Of a stretch of DNA of 46,714 nt, positions 25,443 to 32,780 are shown in pieces (within the stretch, counting starts at the first letter, position 1; each line of letters starts with the position of its first letter). The stretch comes from an uncultured bacterium (GTDB taxonomy: Bacteria; Actinomycetota; Actinomycetes; S36-B12; CAIYMF01), in contig CAIKEU010000094.1 in NCBI GenBank assembly GCA_903826575.1, positions 1-46,714 of the forward strand. Reading direction: 5' to 3'. The notes under the pieces were generated by a model, which saw nothing but the letters and a program-made list of their open reading frames with translations, made no database searches and had not been told where the DNA came from. The position numbers and the translations under genes were made by a program.

Positions 25443-25603
25443 GGGGTGCACCTCGTGATTCGTTTCGGCTGTTGCTGTCATCATCAACGATCCGGAGTTG
25501 AGTCGCATTCCCAATCCGTCACGTGGGACCTTACCCAGCGCTTCGCGAGCAGTCATTCACAGGGCCGTCAGCGGGTGTCGGCTCTGCCTGCAAGGATACA
25601 TAC

Positions 25604-27796
25604 GTGAGCGATGACCTTGGCATGTTCGACGGGCACACCGAGCCGGTGGTTCAGACACGTCGTTTCCAGCTCGCGATCACGCCCGATTCGATCCTCGACG
25701 CCCTTGATCCAGAGCAGCGCGAGGTAGCTCTGGCCCTTTCAGGCCCCGTGGTTGTTCTGGCCGGCGCGGGAACAGGTAAAACTCGGGCAATTACCCATCG
25801 CCTTGCGTATGGGGTGCTGACAGGTCAACATGATCCGCGCCGGAGTCTCGCCGTTACTTTTACGGCTCGGGCGGCCGGAGAAATGCGTCATCGCCTTGCC
25901 GAACTCGGCGCCCAAGGCGTTCAGGCTCGTACCTTTCACTCCGCCGCATTGCGTCAACTCCGTTACTTCTGGCCGCGGGTGATTGGTGGGCAGCCGCCCG
26001 AGATCATGGCGTCGAAGACGAAGCTTTTGGCGCCGTTGATCCGGCAGGCGGGCTCCCCAGAGCCGAGCGTTATTCGTGATGTGGCCTCCGAGATCGAGTG
26101 GGCAAAATCATCGCAAGTTGCCGCGCGTGATTACGTAATGGCGGCCGGCGAGGCTCGACGTCAACCTCCGGGCGATTTAACACACAGCAACATAGCCTCG
26201 ATTTATGAGGACTATGAGGATCGCAAGTCACAGTCGGGGGTGATCGACTTTGAAGATGTATTGCTCTTGACCGTCGGCATGCTTGATACCAGGCCCGATA
26301 TTTGCGACGAGGTCCATAAGGCGTACCGGTGGTTTACGGTCGATGAGTATCAGGACGTCAATCCGCTCCAGCATCGGCTCCTCGATCTTTGGCTCGGTGA
26401 TCGTGACGATCTGTGTGTCGTCGGCGATGCGAGTCAAACGATCTACACCTTCACCGGCGCAAACTCCTCGTTTCTTTTGAATTTCAGGGAGCGCTTTCCC
26501 AATGCCACGCAGGCGCAACTGGTTCGGTCGTACCGGTCGACTCCGCAGATAGTTGCGTTGGCGAACCGCGTCCTGGCCAGTGCCACCGGGTCCGAAGCGG
26601 CTCTTCGTCTTGACCTTCGGTCAACCCGTCCGAGCGGTCCGGAGCCGAAGCGTCGCGTCTTTGATGATGAGGCTGGTGAGGCCGCGGGCACCGCGAAGGA
26701 TATTTCCGCTCTGATCGCCACGGGTGTGCAGGCTCGCGATATCGCAATCATTTATCGCATCAACGCACAATCGGAGGCCTTCGAAGAGGCCCTTGCTGAA
26801 GCCGGAATTTCCTATGTGCTTCGCGGGGAATCAGGATTTTTTGAACGTGCCGAGATTCGTGAAGCGATCACACGTATTCGCGGTGCGGCACGTGGCGGTA
26901 GTTCGTCCGGCGACCTATCAAGTGATGTACGCGCAGTTCTGTCGGCAATGAATTGGAGCTCGACCCCACCAAGCGGAACGGGTGCGGTCCGGGAACGTTG
27001 GGAAAACCTACTTCGATTAGTGACCCTGGCCGATGACCTGGCTTCTGCGAATGCAGGTGCGACGTTGGTTGATCTCATTGAGGATCTCGATACGCGATCC
27101 GCGAGTCAAGCAGCACCAACCGCAGATGGCGTGACGCTTTCAACTGTGCACGCGGCGAAAGGGCTTGAATGGCACGCCGTCTTCGTCGTTGGTCTCGTAG
27201 ACGGAACATTCCCGATTCAATACGCCGACACTCCTGAGCGGGTAGAGGAAGAGCGTCGGCTGTTCTACGTGGCGTGTACGCGTGCGCGCGACATGCTGAC
27301 TCTGTCATGGGCGCGTACCCGATCAGGACGTCAACGTCGTGATCCATCACCGTTCTTAAGTGCGGCGTTCGGAGCTGATGCGGTTGCTTCCGATGTGCAG
27401 TCAGGCGTGACCAAAGGGTCAGGCTCGAAGAAGTCCGAACGCAGTTACCGACGTGGGCCAGCGCGGTGCCGAGTATGCAATATGGCCTTGGTAACGGGGC
27501 CAGAATCAGCTCGCGGCAGGTGCCGGAATTGCCCTGCAACGTATGACGAGGAACTCTTCGATCGGTTGAAGGCGTGGCGCAAACAAGAAGCTGCTCGGCG
27601 CTCGGTACCTGCGTTCGTTGTCTTTTCTGATGCCACGTTGGAGAACGTTGCGACAGAGTTACCAACTACGCCCGCCGCCTTACTGGCAGTTCCGGGTATC
27701 GGTTCGCGCAAACTCGACGATTTCGGGGTTGCGCTCATAGCCCTGGTCAATGGTGAAGAACCGCCGATCGTGTTTTCTGACGATGCGTCCACCTGA
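25604..27796 (+). CDS. uvrD2: UvrD2-type DNA helicase with tetracysteine and HRDC modules
   Basis: A 730-residue SF1 helicase. Motifs are LAGAGTGKTRA (Walker A), FTARAAGEM, ARTFHSAAL, TVDEYQDVNP (Walker B), GDASQTIYTFTGA and LSTVHAAKGLEWH. Downstream of the motor come two CxxC pairs (CRVC at about 624 and CRNC about 18 residues later) and a C-terminal HRDC-like domain ending in PGIGSRKLDDFG, the arrangement known for mycobacterial UvrD2 (Rv3198c). The GTG at 25604 has AAGGA seven bases upstream and is preferred over the longer frame from 25523. The protein unwinds DNA in repair and is essential in mycobacteria. It lies directly upstream of the whiB7 leader. Confidence 0.93.
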   Translation: MSDDLGMFDGHTEPVVQTRRFQLAITPDSILDALDPEQREVALALSGPVVVLAGAGTGKTRAITHRLAYGVLTGQHDPRRSLAVTFTARAAGEMRHRLAELGAQGVQARTFHSAALRQLRYFWPRVIGGQPPEIMASKTKLLAPLIRQAGSPEPSVIRDVASEIEWAKSSQVAARDYVMAAGEARRQPPGDLTHSNIASIYEDYEDRKSQSGVIDFEDVLLLTVGMLDTRPDICDEVHKAYRWFTVDEYQDVNPLQHRLLDLWLGDRDDLCVVGDASQTIYTFTGANSSFLLNFRERFPNATQAQLVRSYRSTPQIVALANRVLASATGSEAALRLDLRSTRPSGPEPKRRVFDDEAGEAAGTAKDISALIATGVQARDIAIIYRINAQSEAFEEALAEAGISYVLRGESGFFERAEIREAITRIRGAARGGSSSGDLSSDVRAVLSAMNWSSTPPSGTGAVRERWENLLRLVTLADDLASANAGATLVDLIEDLDTRSASQAAPTADGVTLSTVHAAKGLEWHAVFVVGLVDGTFPIQYADTPERVEEERRLFYVACTRARDMLTLSWARTRSGRQRRDPSPFLSAAFGADAVASDVQSGVTKGSGSKKSERSYRRGPARCRVCNMALVTGPESARGRCRNCPATYDEELFDRLKAWRKQEAARRSVPAFVVFSDATLENVATELPTTPAALLAVPGIGSRKLDDFGVALIALVNGEEPPIVFSDDAST

Positions 27797-27824
27797 GGTG
27801 TAATCGCCACGCAACGAAATTAAG

Positions 27825-27830
27825 TTGCAA
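27825..27830 (+). promoter_or_regulatory. Possible -35 of the whiB7 leader promoter with AT-rich upstream element
   Basis: TTGCAA is preceded by the AT-rich GAAATTAAG, resembling the AT-rich element followed by -35 that WhiB7/WblC-type regulators recognise at their own promoters. No convincing -10 hexamer was found at the expected distance, so this is only a suggestion. The stretch 27797-27922 holds nothing else recognised. Confidence 0.25.
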
Positions 27831-27922
27831 CCCGCGCATGAGGTGTGCCAACCTCGGACCAGCGCAAAGTGCGCACGTCGTGCGAGACCTGCATGGCGAT
27901 GAACGAAGGGAGGTGACCGGCT

Positions 27923-28123
27923 ATGTCCGTATGGACGCACATGGCGACGGGCATCCTCCTTGTCGTGCCTTCGATCGTGGCTCTGTCTGTGATCGCCCGG
28001 CGCACATCGGGTTTGGTCAAGCCGGCCTATCAGGCTGCGGATGCCCGTCGTTCCATGGTTGCTGCAGGGGTGGCAAGCCCAGTCCCGTCGTTTAACTGCG
28101 CATCTCGAGGTTTATCTAGGTAA
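27923..28123 (+). CDS. 66-residue upstream ORF in the whiB7 leader
   Basis: A small frame (MSVWTHMATG...) with an almost ideal ribosome binding site (AAGGGAGGTGA at 27906-27916, six bases before the ATG). The peptide has one hydrophobic stretch (about 8-24) and a basic C-terminus. Its last codons (28104-28120) are the left arm of a hairpin that ends where the following terminator begins. Translation of these codons would therefore affect folding. Family knowledge: whiB7/wblC genes in mycobacteria and Streptomyces are controlled by a translated uORF that senses ribosome stress. I infer the same role here. The peptide could also be a small membrane protein with its own function. Confidence 0.75.
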   Translation: MSVWTHMATGILLVVPSIVALSVIARRTSGLVKPAYQAADARRSMVAAGVASPVPSFNCASRGLSR

Positions 28124-28140
28124 GTCATAGATACCTCGAG
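28104..28140 (+). promoter_or_regulatory. Attenuator hairpin overlapping the end of the whiB7 uORF
   Basis: CTCGAGGT at 28104-28111 pairs with ACCTCGAG at 28133-28140. After a two-base bulge, ATCTA at 28114-28118 pairs with TAGAT at 28128-28132, giving 13 pairs and a nine-base loop. The left arm is coding sequence of the uORF, and the uORF stop is in the loop. The right arm ends where the terminator stem begins, so the folds compete or stack depending on ribosome position. Confidence 0.65.
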
Positions 28141-28180
28141 GCCGCGGATTCCGATTGGGAACCGCGGCCTTCGTGTTTTC
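28139..28180 (+). terminator. Rho-independent attenuator upstream of whiB7
   Basis: GGCCGCGG at 28140-28147 pairs with CCGCGGCC at 28162-28169. TTCC at 28149-28152 pairs with GGAA at 28158-28161, with one bulged A. The five-base loop is followed by TCGTGTTTT. This is a GC-rich stem with a U-rich tail between the uORF and whiB7, so most transcripts should stop here unless translation changes the fold. A further 10-bp hairpin lies at 28198-28223. The rest of 28224-28340 shows nothing recognised. Confidence 0.75.
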
Positions 28181-28358
28181 ATAATCGAAAAATGTCCGTC
28201 AGGTCCGATAAGCGGACCGTGACTTCAGAACGATACGTAATTCAGCACGAGCAGACCGTTGCTTACAGGCACCAAACGGTTTGTGTACGACCAGCACTGC
28301 ACGAGGTACCCGCGGAGATCCTGCGGGTGACGTGAATTGTGGAAGGAGGTGAGTCACC

Positions 28359-28805
28359 ATGACTGTGGACACGACAACTGGAACTGGCCAGAACGTGCTG
28401 TCTGGTGACCTCATGGCAGTGGAGCCCGTCTGGGCTCTCGAGATTCGGACGCCATGTCGCACGAATGATCCTGAGCTGTGGTTCGCTCAGGATGTTCCGA
28501 CAGTCCAGCGCGCCCAAGAGCTTTGTCGGGTTTGCCCACTGGCGAGCGAGTGCCTCGCCGGCGCGATCGCCCGACGTGAGCCATGGGGTGTTTGGGGTGG
28601 AGAAGTGTTCGAGCAGGGTGAGGTCGTTGCTCGTAAGCGTCGTCCTGGTCGTCCACGCAAGGATGCTCATGTGAGCGCCGCAATGGCCGAAGCTGAACTG
28701 GCCCAACGCTTATCGAGAAGTGTTGACGAAGACGCCACGCGTCATTCAACGCAGATATCACCCGCCGTATCGATCCCGGCGCAACGGGATGGGGCGGCCG
28801 CTTAA
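28359..28805 (+). CDS. whiB7: WhiB7/WblC family iron-sulfur transcription factor
   Basis: A 148-residue Wbl protein. An N-terminal Cys in TPCRTND and the set CRVCPLASEC give the four 4Fe-4S ligands. The turn GVWGGE follows. The C-terminal AT-hook RPGRPRK is the WhiB7 hallmark and binds AT-rich DNA next to -35 boxes. The ribosome binding site is very strong (GGAAGGAGGTGA, 28341-28352). It activates intrinsic resistance to translation-targeting antibiotics and responds to redox state through its interaction with the sigma factor. The long leader with uORF and terminator and the upstream uvrD2 match the mycobacterial locus. The C-terminal tail after the hook (about 40 residues) is longer and low in complexity. 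Confidence 0.95.
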   Translation: MTVDTTTGTGQNVLSGDLMAVEPVWALEIRTPCRTNDPELWFAQDVPTVQRAQELCRVCPLASECLAGAIARREPWGVWGGEVFEQGEVVARKRRPGRPRKDAHVSAAMAEAELAQRLSRSVDEDATRHSTQISPAVSIPAQRDGAAA

Positions 28806-28836
28806 CTCATCAAGTCTTAGCAGGGGGACGAAGATC

Positions 28837-29019
28837 ATGTATTTCCATGTAGAGCAACAAAGGTACGAACAACAGCAACGATTGGCCCGCGCCCAGGTTG
28901 CACACCTGCGCCGGGCCGCACGAGCCCAGCGTCGACTATCACGCGCGGAACGTAGGGTCCGTGATGCACGAGAGGCTGCCTACGCGATGTCGGGTTCACT
29001 GCGCATAACAGCGCAGTGA
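28837..29019 (+). CDS. Small basic coiled-coil protein downstream of whiB7, unknown
   Basis: A 60-residue frame preceded by AGGGGGA ten bases before the ATG. The peptide is rich in Arg, Gln and Ala (VEQQRYEQQQRLARAQV...) and should form a single long amphipathic helix or coiled coil with strong positive charge. It might bind nucleic acid. It starts 31 bp after whiB7 and is probably on the same transcript. Its last codons form one arm of a perfect 16-bp hairpin. No family was recognised. Confidence 0.55.
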   Translation: MYFHVEQQRYEQQQRLARAQVAHLRRAARAQRRLSRAERRVRDAREAAYAMSGSLRITAQ

Positions 29020-29026
29020 ACCCGAC
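28989..29026 (+). terminator. Perfect 16-bp hairpin ending the whiB7 unit
   Basis: Positions 28989-29004 pair perfectly with 29011-29026 around a six-base ATAACA loop. The stem includes the stop codon of the small coiled-coil gene. There is no T-tract after it (GGGGAGCG), so it resembles U-less actinobacterial terminators. The remainder of the gap to 29231 shows nothing recognised. Confidence 0.65.
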
Positions 29027-29231
29027 GGGGAGCGATGTCGACGCTCTCCGCGGGTCAATGCCATCGAGTGAATTGTCATGATGGGGTGACTAGAGTCCGC
29101 CGCTAACGGCCGACGTTCTCAGATGGACGAGTCAATACGCGGTCCGGGGCGAATCTGAGTTCATACTTCAATGAAGCAAGAGTTGTTGTTTGGTAATGAA
29201 GGACCCGCTTCCCCTATCGAGGAGTTCCCTC

Positions 29232-29411
29232 ATGACAGTCACCATGACCTGTGCTCACTGCGGCGCGCACCCGGAGGAACGTGCGCCCGCGATGGCTATC
29301 TTGATGTGGACCAGTTCCAAGCAAGATGGTCGTGAGAGCAAGTTCTGTCCCAACTGCTCGCGGGAGAACCTGCGAAGCATCGAAAGTGGGATCGACGAGC
29401 AGTACTGGTGA
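29232..29411 (+). CDS. Small zinc-ribbon protein, unknown function
   Basis: A 59-residue protein with two pairs of cysteines, CAHC near the N-terminus and CPNC at about 40-43, forming a likely zinc ribbon. GAGGAG lies eight bases before the ATG at 29232. A longer frame starts at 29190 without such a site. The acidic C-terminus ends in EQYW. It lies 212 bp after the small coiled-coil gene, behind a hairpin, so it probably has its own promoter. It converges on the EamA gene 24 bp away. No function can be assigned. Confidence 0.6.
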   Translation: MTVTMTCAHCGAHPEERAPAMAILMWTSSKQDGRESKFCPNCSRENLRSIESGIDEQYW

Positions 29412-29434
29412 GTCGCCGCACCGGTGGTGGAGCG

Positions 29435-30307
29435 CTACGTGATTTGTGGCGTCAGGATCTCGGGTTCGCTGAGGTTTCGATGCCCACTTCGTTCGGCACC
29501 GACTCCGGCCGCGACGACGAGTGCCACGCCCGCCACCTGAAGTGCATCGGGAACCTGGCTCAGGAGTAACACTCCAAGCAGGGTTCCCAAAGCTGGCTCT
29601 AGCGCCATCAGTGTTCCGAACGCTGCCGTGGTGAGTCGTCGTAGCGCTGCAAGTTCCAAAGCGAACGGAATCACGGGCATCATGAGCGCCAAGCCGAACG
29701 ACTGCAACACGATCATCGGGGAGATGTGGCCCCACGCCTGTGGTACTCCGACGAATGCGGAGACGAAAGCCGCGATCGGAATCGTGATGGCCAAGCCCTT
29801 AAGTCCGGAAAAGACATCCCCTACCCGCTGGGTGAGAACGATGTAAGCGGCCCAGCCACTTCCAGCAAGACACGCGAAAACGAGGCCGAGCGGATCGATG
29901 TGACCTGTCCACGGTTGGGTGATGGCGATAACTCCGGCAAAGGCCAAAAACGGCCATACAAGCGCGCGCCGACTATGTGAGCGTGCAACCGCAACTCCGA
30001 GTGGCCCGAGGAATTCAATGGCAACTGTGGTTCCAAGTGGGATGCGTTGGAGAGCGCAGAGGAACGCTACCGTCATAAGACTGCTCACTATGCCCAGAAG
30101 GACAGCAAACTGTAAGTCCCTCCGACCGTAATCAGAAAGAGTCGGACGCGCAATGCACAAGAAAATCAGGGCACCTGCGGTAAGCCGGAGCCACGCAGTT
30201 CCGGCCGGTCCGAGGGTGGCGAACTGCGTCGTCGCCAAGGCCGCACCGATTTGCACGATGACCATGGAAGCAACGGCCAGAAGCCAAGCCGGAATGCGTT
30301 GGGTCAC
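29435..30307 (-). CDS. EamA/RhtA-like drug/metabolite exporter
   Basis: A 290-residue integral membrane protein with about ten helices in two EamA repeats. It shows RhtA-family features such as GTTVAIEFLGPLGVAV in the first repeat and TTAAFGTLMALEPALGTLLG in the second. Relatives export threonine, homoserine or other small metabolites by proton antiport. The start is GTG 30307, which overlaps the ABC1 kinase stop (GTGA). The frame is open upstream to 30397, but that part is out-of-frame overlap. Coupling to the ABC1 kinase and closeness to whiB7 make a drug- or stress-linked role possible but unproven. Confidence 0.85.
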   Translation of the reverse strand: MTQRIPAWLLAVASMVIVQIGAALATTQFATLGPAGTAWLRLTAGALIFLCIARPTLSDYGRRDLQFAVLLGIVSSLMTVAFLCALQRIPLGTTVAIEFLGPLGVAVARSHSRRALVWPFLAFAGVIAITQPWTGHIDPLGLVFACLAGSGWAAYIVLTQRVGDVFSGLKGLAITIPIAAFVSAFVGVPQAWGHISPMIVLQSFGLALMMPVIPFALELAALRRLTTAAFGTLMALEPALGTLLGVLLLSQVPDALQVAGVALVVAAGVGAERSGHRNLSEPEILTPQIT

Positions 30308-31614
30308 GCTACAAAGGATGGCACCCAGCGCTCGAGCTCTCCGCGCATGGGTACCGTTGCGCCCATTTGCGAAAGAACCCCGATCCCACCAAGCCATACG
30401 CGATGCAGAAGCATGTACGACGGTGGGAGATTGATTTTGAATCCAACGTTAAAGTCGGGTCGGCGAGGATCGTTGACCCGATTGAACTGTTCGCGCATCC
30501 ACTCGCGGGAGAACGTGAACTCTTCGTGGAGTGCAGGTTCGGCGAATGGGCCGAGATAGTCGAGCAGTAATTGGGGATCTACCTCGATACCGGGCTTAAT
30601 GAATCCCTCTTCGCGCAGACCCTTAACTACCGCCTCAGCCTCACCCAGAGTGGCGATGCGCAGCAGCTGTCCCATCGCAGGCGGTGGGCCGTCCGGTAGT
30701 CGATTCACTGCTCCGAAGTCCAGGATGCCGAGTTTGCCGTCGGGCATCACTCGGTAATTTCCGGGATGCGGGTCGGCGTGCAAAAGCCCGGCACGTGTCG
30801 GGCCCGACAAAAGGAACCGGAGGTAGAGAGTGCCATAGTGGTCGCGTTCGGCTTGGGTGCCGTCGGTGATGATTTTGGCTAGAGAGTACCCCTCAAGCCA
30901 TTCACTGACGACAACGTTCGGGGCTGCAGCCAACACGTGCGGAACTACGAAATCCTCGTCGCCCTCGTAGGCTGCGGCAAACGCGCGCTGGGATCGGGAC
31001 TCGGCCAAGTAGTCGAGTTCTTCGGCGGCCCGTTCCTTGAGTTCTGCTAGGAGCGGTTTGATGTCGAGGCCGGGTGAAATTCCGGCGAACATCGTTGCCA
31101 TCCGGGACACCTGATTGAGGTCACCCATCAAGGCTTTACCGGCACCCGGGTATTGGATCTTCACCGCAACGTCGCGGCCGTCATGCCACACAGCTTTGTG
31201 GACCTGTCCGATCGACGCTGCCGCTGCCGGCTTGTCATCAAACTCGGCGAACCGGTCGCGCCAATCGTCGCCAAGCGCTTCAGCCAAGACTGCGTGAACG
31301 GTTTCAGCCGGCAGCGGGGGCGCCGCGTCTTGGAGCTTGGTAAGCGTGGCCCGGTATGGGCCGAGCAGTTCGTCAGGAAGTGCGACCTCAAAAATGCTCA
31401 TGGCTTGGCCGAATTTCATCGCCCCGCCCTTGAGTTCACCCAGGGTCTTGAAGACTTGCTCTGCCGTTCGTTGCTGAATCTCCAGTGCAACTGCCTCAGC
31501 GGGCTTGCCGCCTACCCGCTTGCCCATTCCGACGGCCGTACGCCCCGCGTAGCCCAGTGGAAGGGCTGCGAGCTTGGCTCCTCGGGTGAAAGCCCGGCGT
31601 GGCAGATCAGTCAT
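30304..31614 (-). CDS. ABC1/UbiB/AarF family atypical kinase
   Basis: A 436-residue ABC1-family protein. The N-terminal KxGQ-like signature appears as GGAMKFGQAMS, and the A-rich AAASIGQVHKA loop replaces the usual glycine loop. VAVKIQYPG carries the ATP-binding Lys, EELDYLAE is the helix-C element, LLHADPHPGNYRV is the catalytic loop and ILDFGAV the metal site. All key residues are present, so it should bind ATP. Bacterial relatives act in quinone or lipid metabolism. M. tuberculosis Rv3197 sits next to whiB7 in the same way. It is followed by the EamA exporter with a four-base overlap and preceded by the ThiF-like gene. Confidence 0.92.
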   Translation of the reverse strand: MTDLPRRAFTRGAKLAALPLGYAGRTAVGMGKRVGGKPAEAVALEIQQRTAEQVFKTLGELKGGAMKFGQAMSIFEVALPDELLGPYRATLTKLQDAAPPLPAETVHAVLAEALGDDWRDRFAEFDDKPAAAASIGQVHKAVWHDGRDVAVKIQYPGAGKALMGDLNQVSRMATMFAGISPGLDIKPLLAELKERAAEELDYLAESRSQRAFAAAYEGDEDFVVPHVLAAAPNVVVSEWLEGYSLAKIITDGTQAERDHYGTLYLRFLLSGPTRAGLLHADPHPGNYRVMPDGKLGILDFGAVNRLPDGPPPAMGQLLRIATLGEAEAVVKGLREEGFIKPGIEVDPQLLLDYLGPFAEPALHEEFTFSREWMREQFNRVNDPRRPDFNVGFKINLPPSYMLLHRVWLGGIGVLSQMGATVPMRGELERWVPSFVA

Positions 31615-31639
31615 ACCTCTATTGTGCGGATAACTGGCC

Positions 31640-32668
31640 CTACCCGCACCCGCAGAGTGGATGTCGGGCTAACGGCACGAACGTTCCACGTGCATTGGAA
31701 CTGTGAAACTCGTTGTAGCCGTGCAGGTTTTCGGCATTTGACAAATCCGTGGGATTGTCTAGGAACGTCAAGATTTCACCAACGGCGACGGCCGCGCTGA
31801 GCGTCGATAGGGCACTGTCCTGAGCGCGGGTGTGCTGATGGCGTAGTCGAACTTGATCCACCAGGGCGGGCCAGGCCCGGTCACGGTCCGTCTCGCGTAG
31901 ATCCAGACAGTCCAGGCATGGTGTGCGACCAGGGATGATCAAGGGGCCGACCCTGCTCAAAGCCCCGCTCACCGCGACCGGATAGTGCGCAATATCGTCT
32001 GCGAGCAGGTCGTGGGCGAGTTCCGGGTCCGTCCATGGAGGCTGTACATCCGCCGGTTGGCAGATCACGACGAGGTCGAGGTGCTGTGAATCGACGAGGC
32101 TTGAGTGGGCACCTTGACGTCGAATGGCCTCGCCAAGTTGTTCCAGCCAACTCACGTGTGGCTCGAAGGGCCCGACGGGAGTGACGTCGGCTAGGGTGGC
32201 GAGCCGGTCGCGACCGAGCACGGCAACCGTGCCCACCCCAGCATTGGCCAGCCCCACGGCGATCTGCGCGGCGGCCTTGTCGAGCCCGCGGATCGCGACC
32301 ACGCGTCGTATTCGCTGTGCCAGAACTTCGTCTGCTGCTGGGCCCGAGCCGAGTTCAGTTGCGAGAACGTGTCGATCGTGTTCAAGACGTTCTCGCCGGA
32401 CGAACGACAAAGGAGATTCCGGCTGGGGTGCATCTTCGATTAGACCCAGATTTTCCAGGGCCGCCAGTATGTCCGCGAGTTCGGGGATCGCGCCAACAAG
32501 TTGTCCGCGAGGGAGTGATCCGTCAAGGCGGACGAGTGCTCGGATAGCGTCGTCGGTCATTCCATGTAAGACCGCAGCGGTATGACGGTCTAATCCAATT
32601 TGAAGCGTGTTAGTGCCGCGACGAAGGAACGGATGGTTGGCTCGGGGCCGGGGCAGGGCGTGGCTCAT
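31640..32668 (-). CDS. ThiF/cyclodehydratase-like protein (Rv3196-like), unknown function
   Basis: A 342-residue protein. The N-terminal half resembles the leader-binding/winged-helix part of TOMM cyclodehydratase-type proteins. The middle has a ThiF-like nucleotide fold (RRVVAIRGLDKAAAQIAVGLANAGVG). The C-terminus has TPCLDCLDLRETDRDRAWP and ends HPLCGCG, so CxxC and CxC pairs could bind zinc. A catalytic Cys of E1 enzymes is not evident. ATG 32668 is chosen, with AGGG upstream. An in-frame GTG at 32716 would add 16 residues. It is 25 bp upstream of the ABC1 kinase gene and probably in its operon. No precursor peptide gene was found nearby. Confidence 0.75.
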   Translation of the reverse strand: MSHALPRPRANHPFLRRGTNTLQIGLDRHTAAVLHGMTDDAIRALVRLDGSLPRGQLVGAIPELADILAALENLGLIEDAPQPESPLSFVRRERLEHDRHVLATELGSGPAADEVLAQRIRRVVAIRGLDKAAAQIAVGLANAGVGTVAVLGRDRLATLADVTPVGPFEPHVSWLEQLGEAIRRQGAHSSLVDSQHLDLVVICQPADVQPPWTDPELAHDLLADDIAHYPVAVSGALSRVGPLIIPGRTPCLDCLDLRETDRDRAWPALVDQVRLRHQHTRAQDSALSTLSAAVAVGEILTFLDNPTDLSNAENLHGYNEFHSSNARGTFVPLARHPLCGCG

Positions 32669-32780
32669 GTGCTGAACCCTGATCCACGGTGGCAGTGCAT
32701 AGTCGCTGCGATCCACAGGCTCGATCTGCTACGTGCACCTTGTGGCAGCCAACTCGCTCGTTTTGCCAGTGGCTTGGCAC

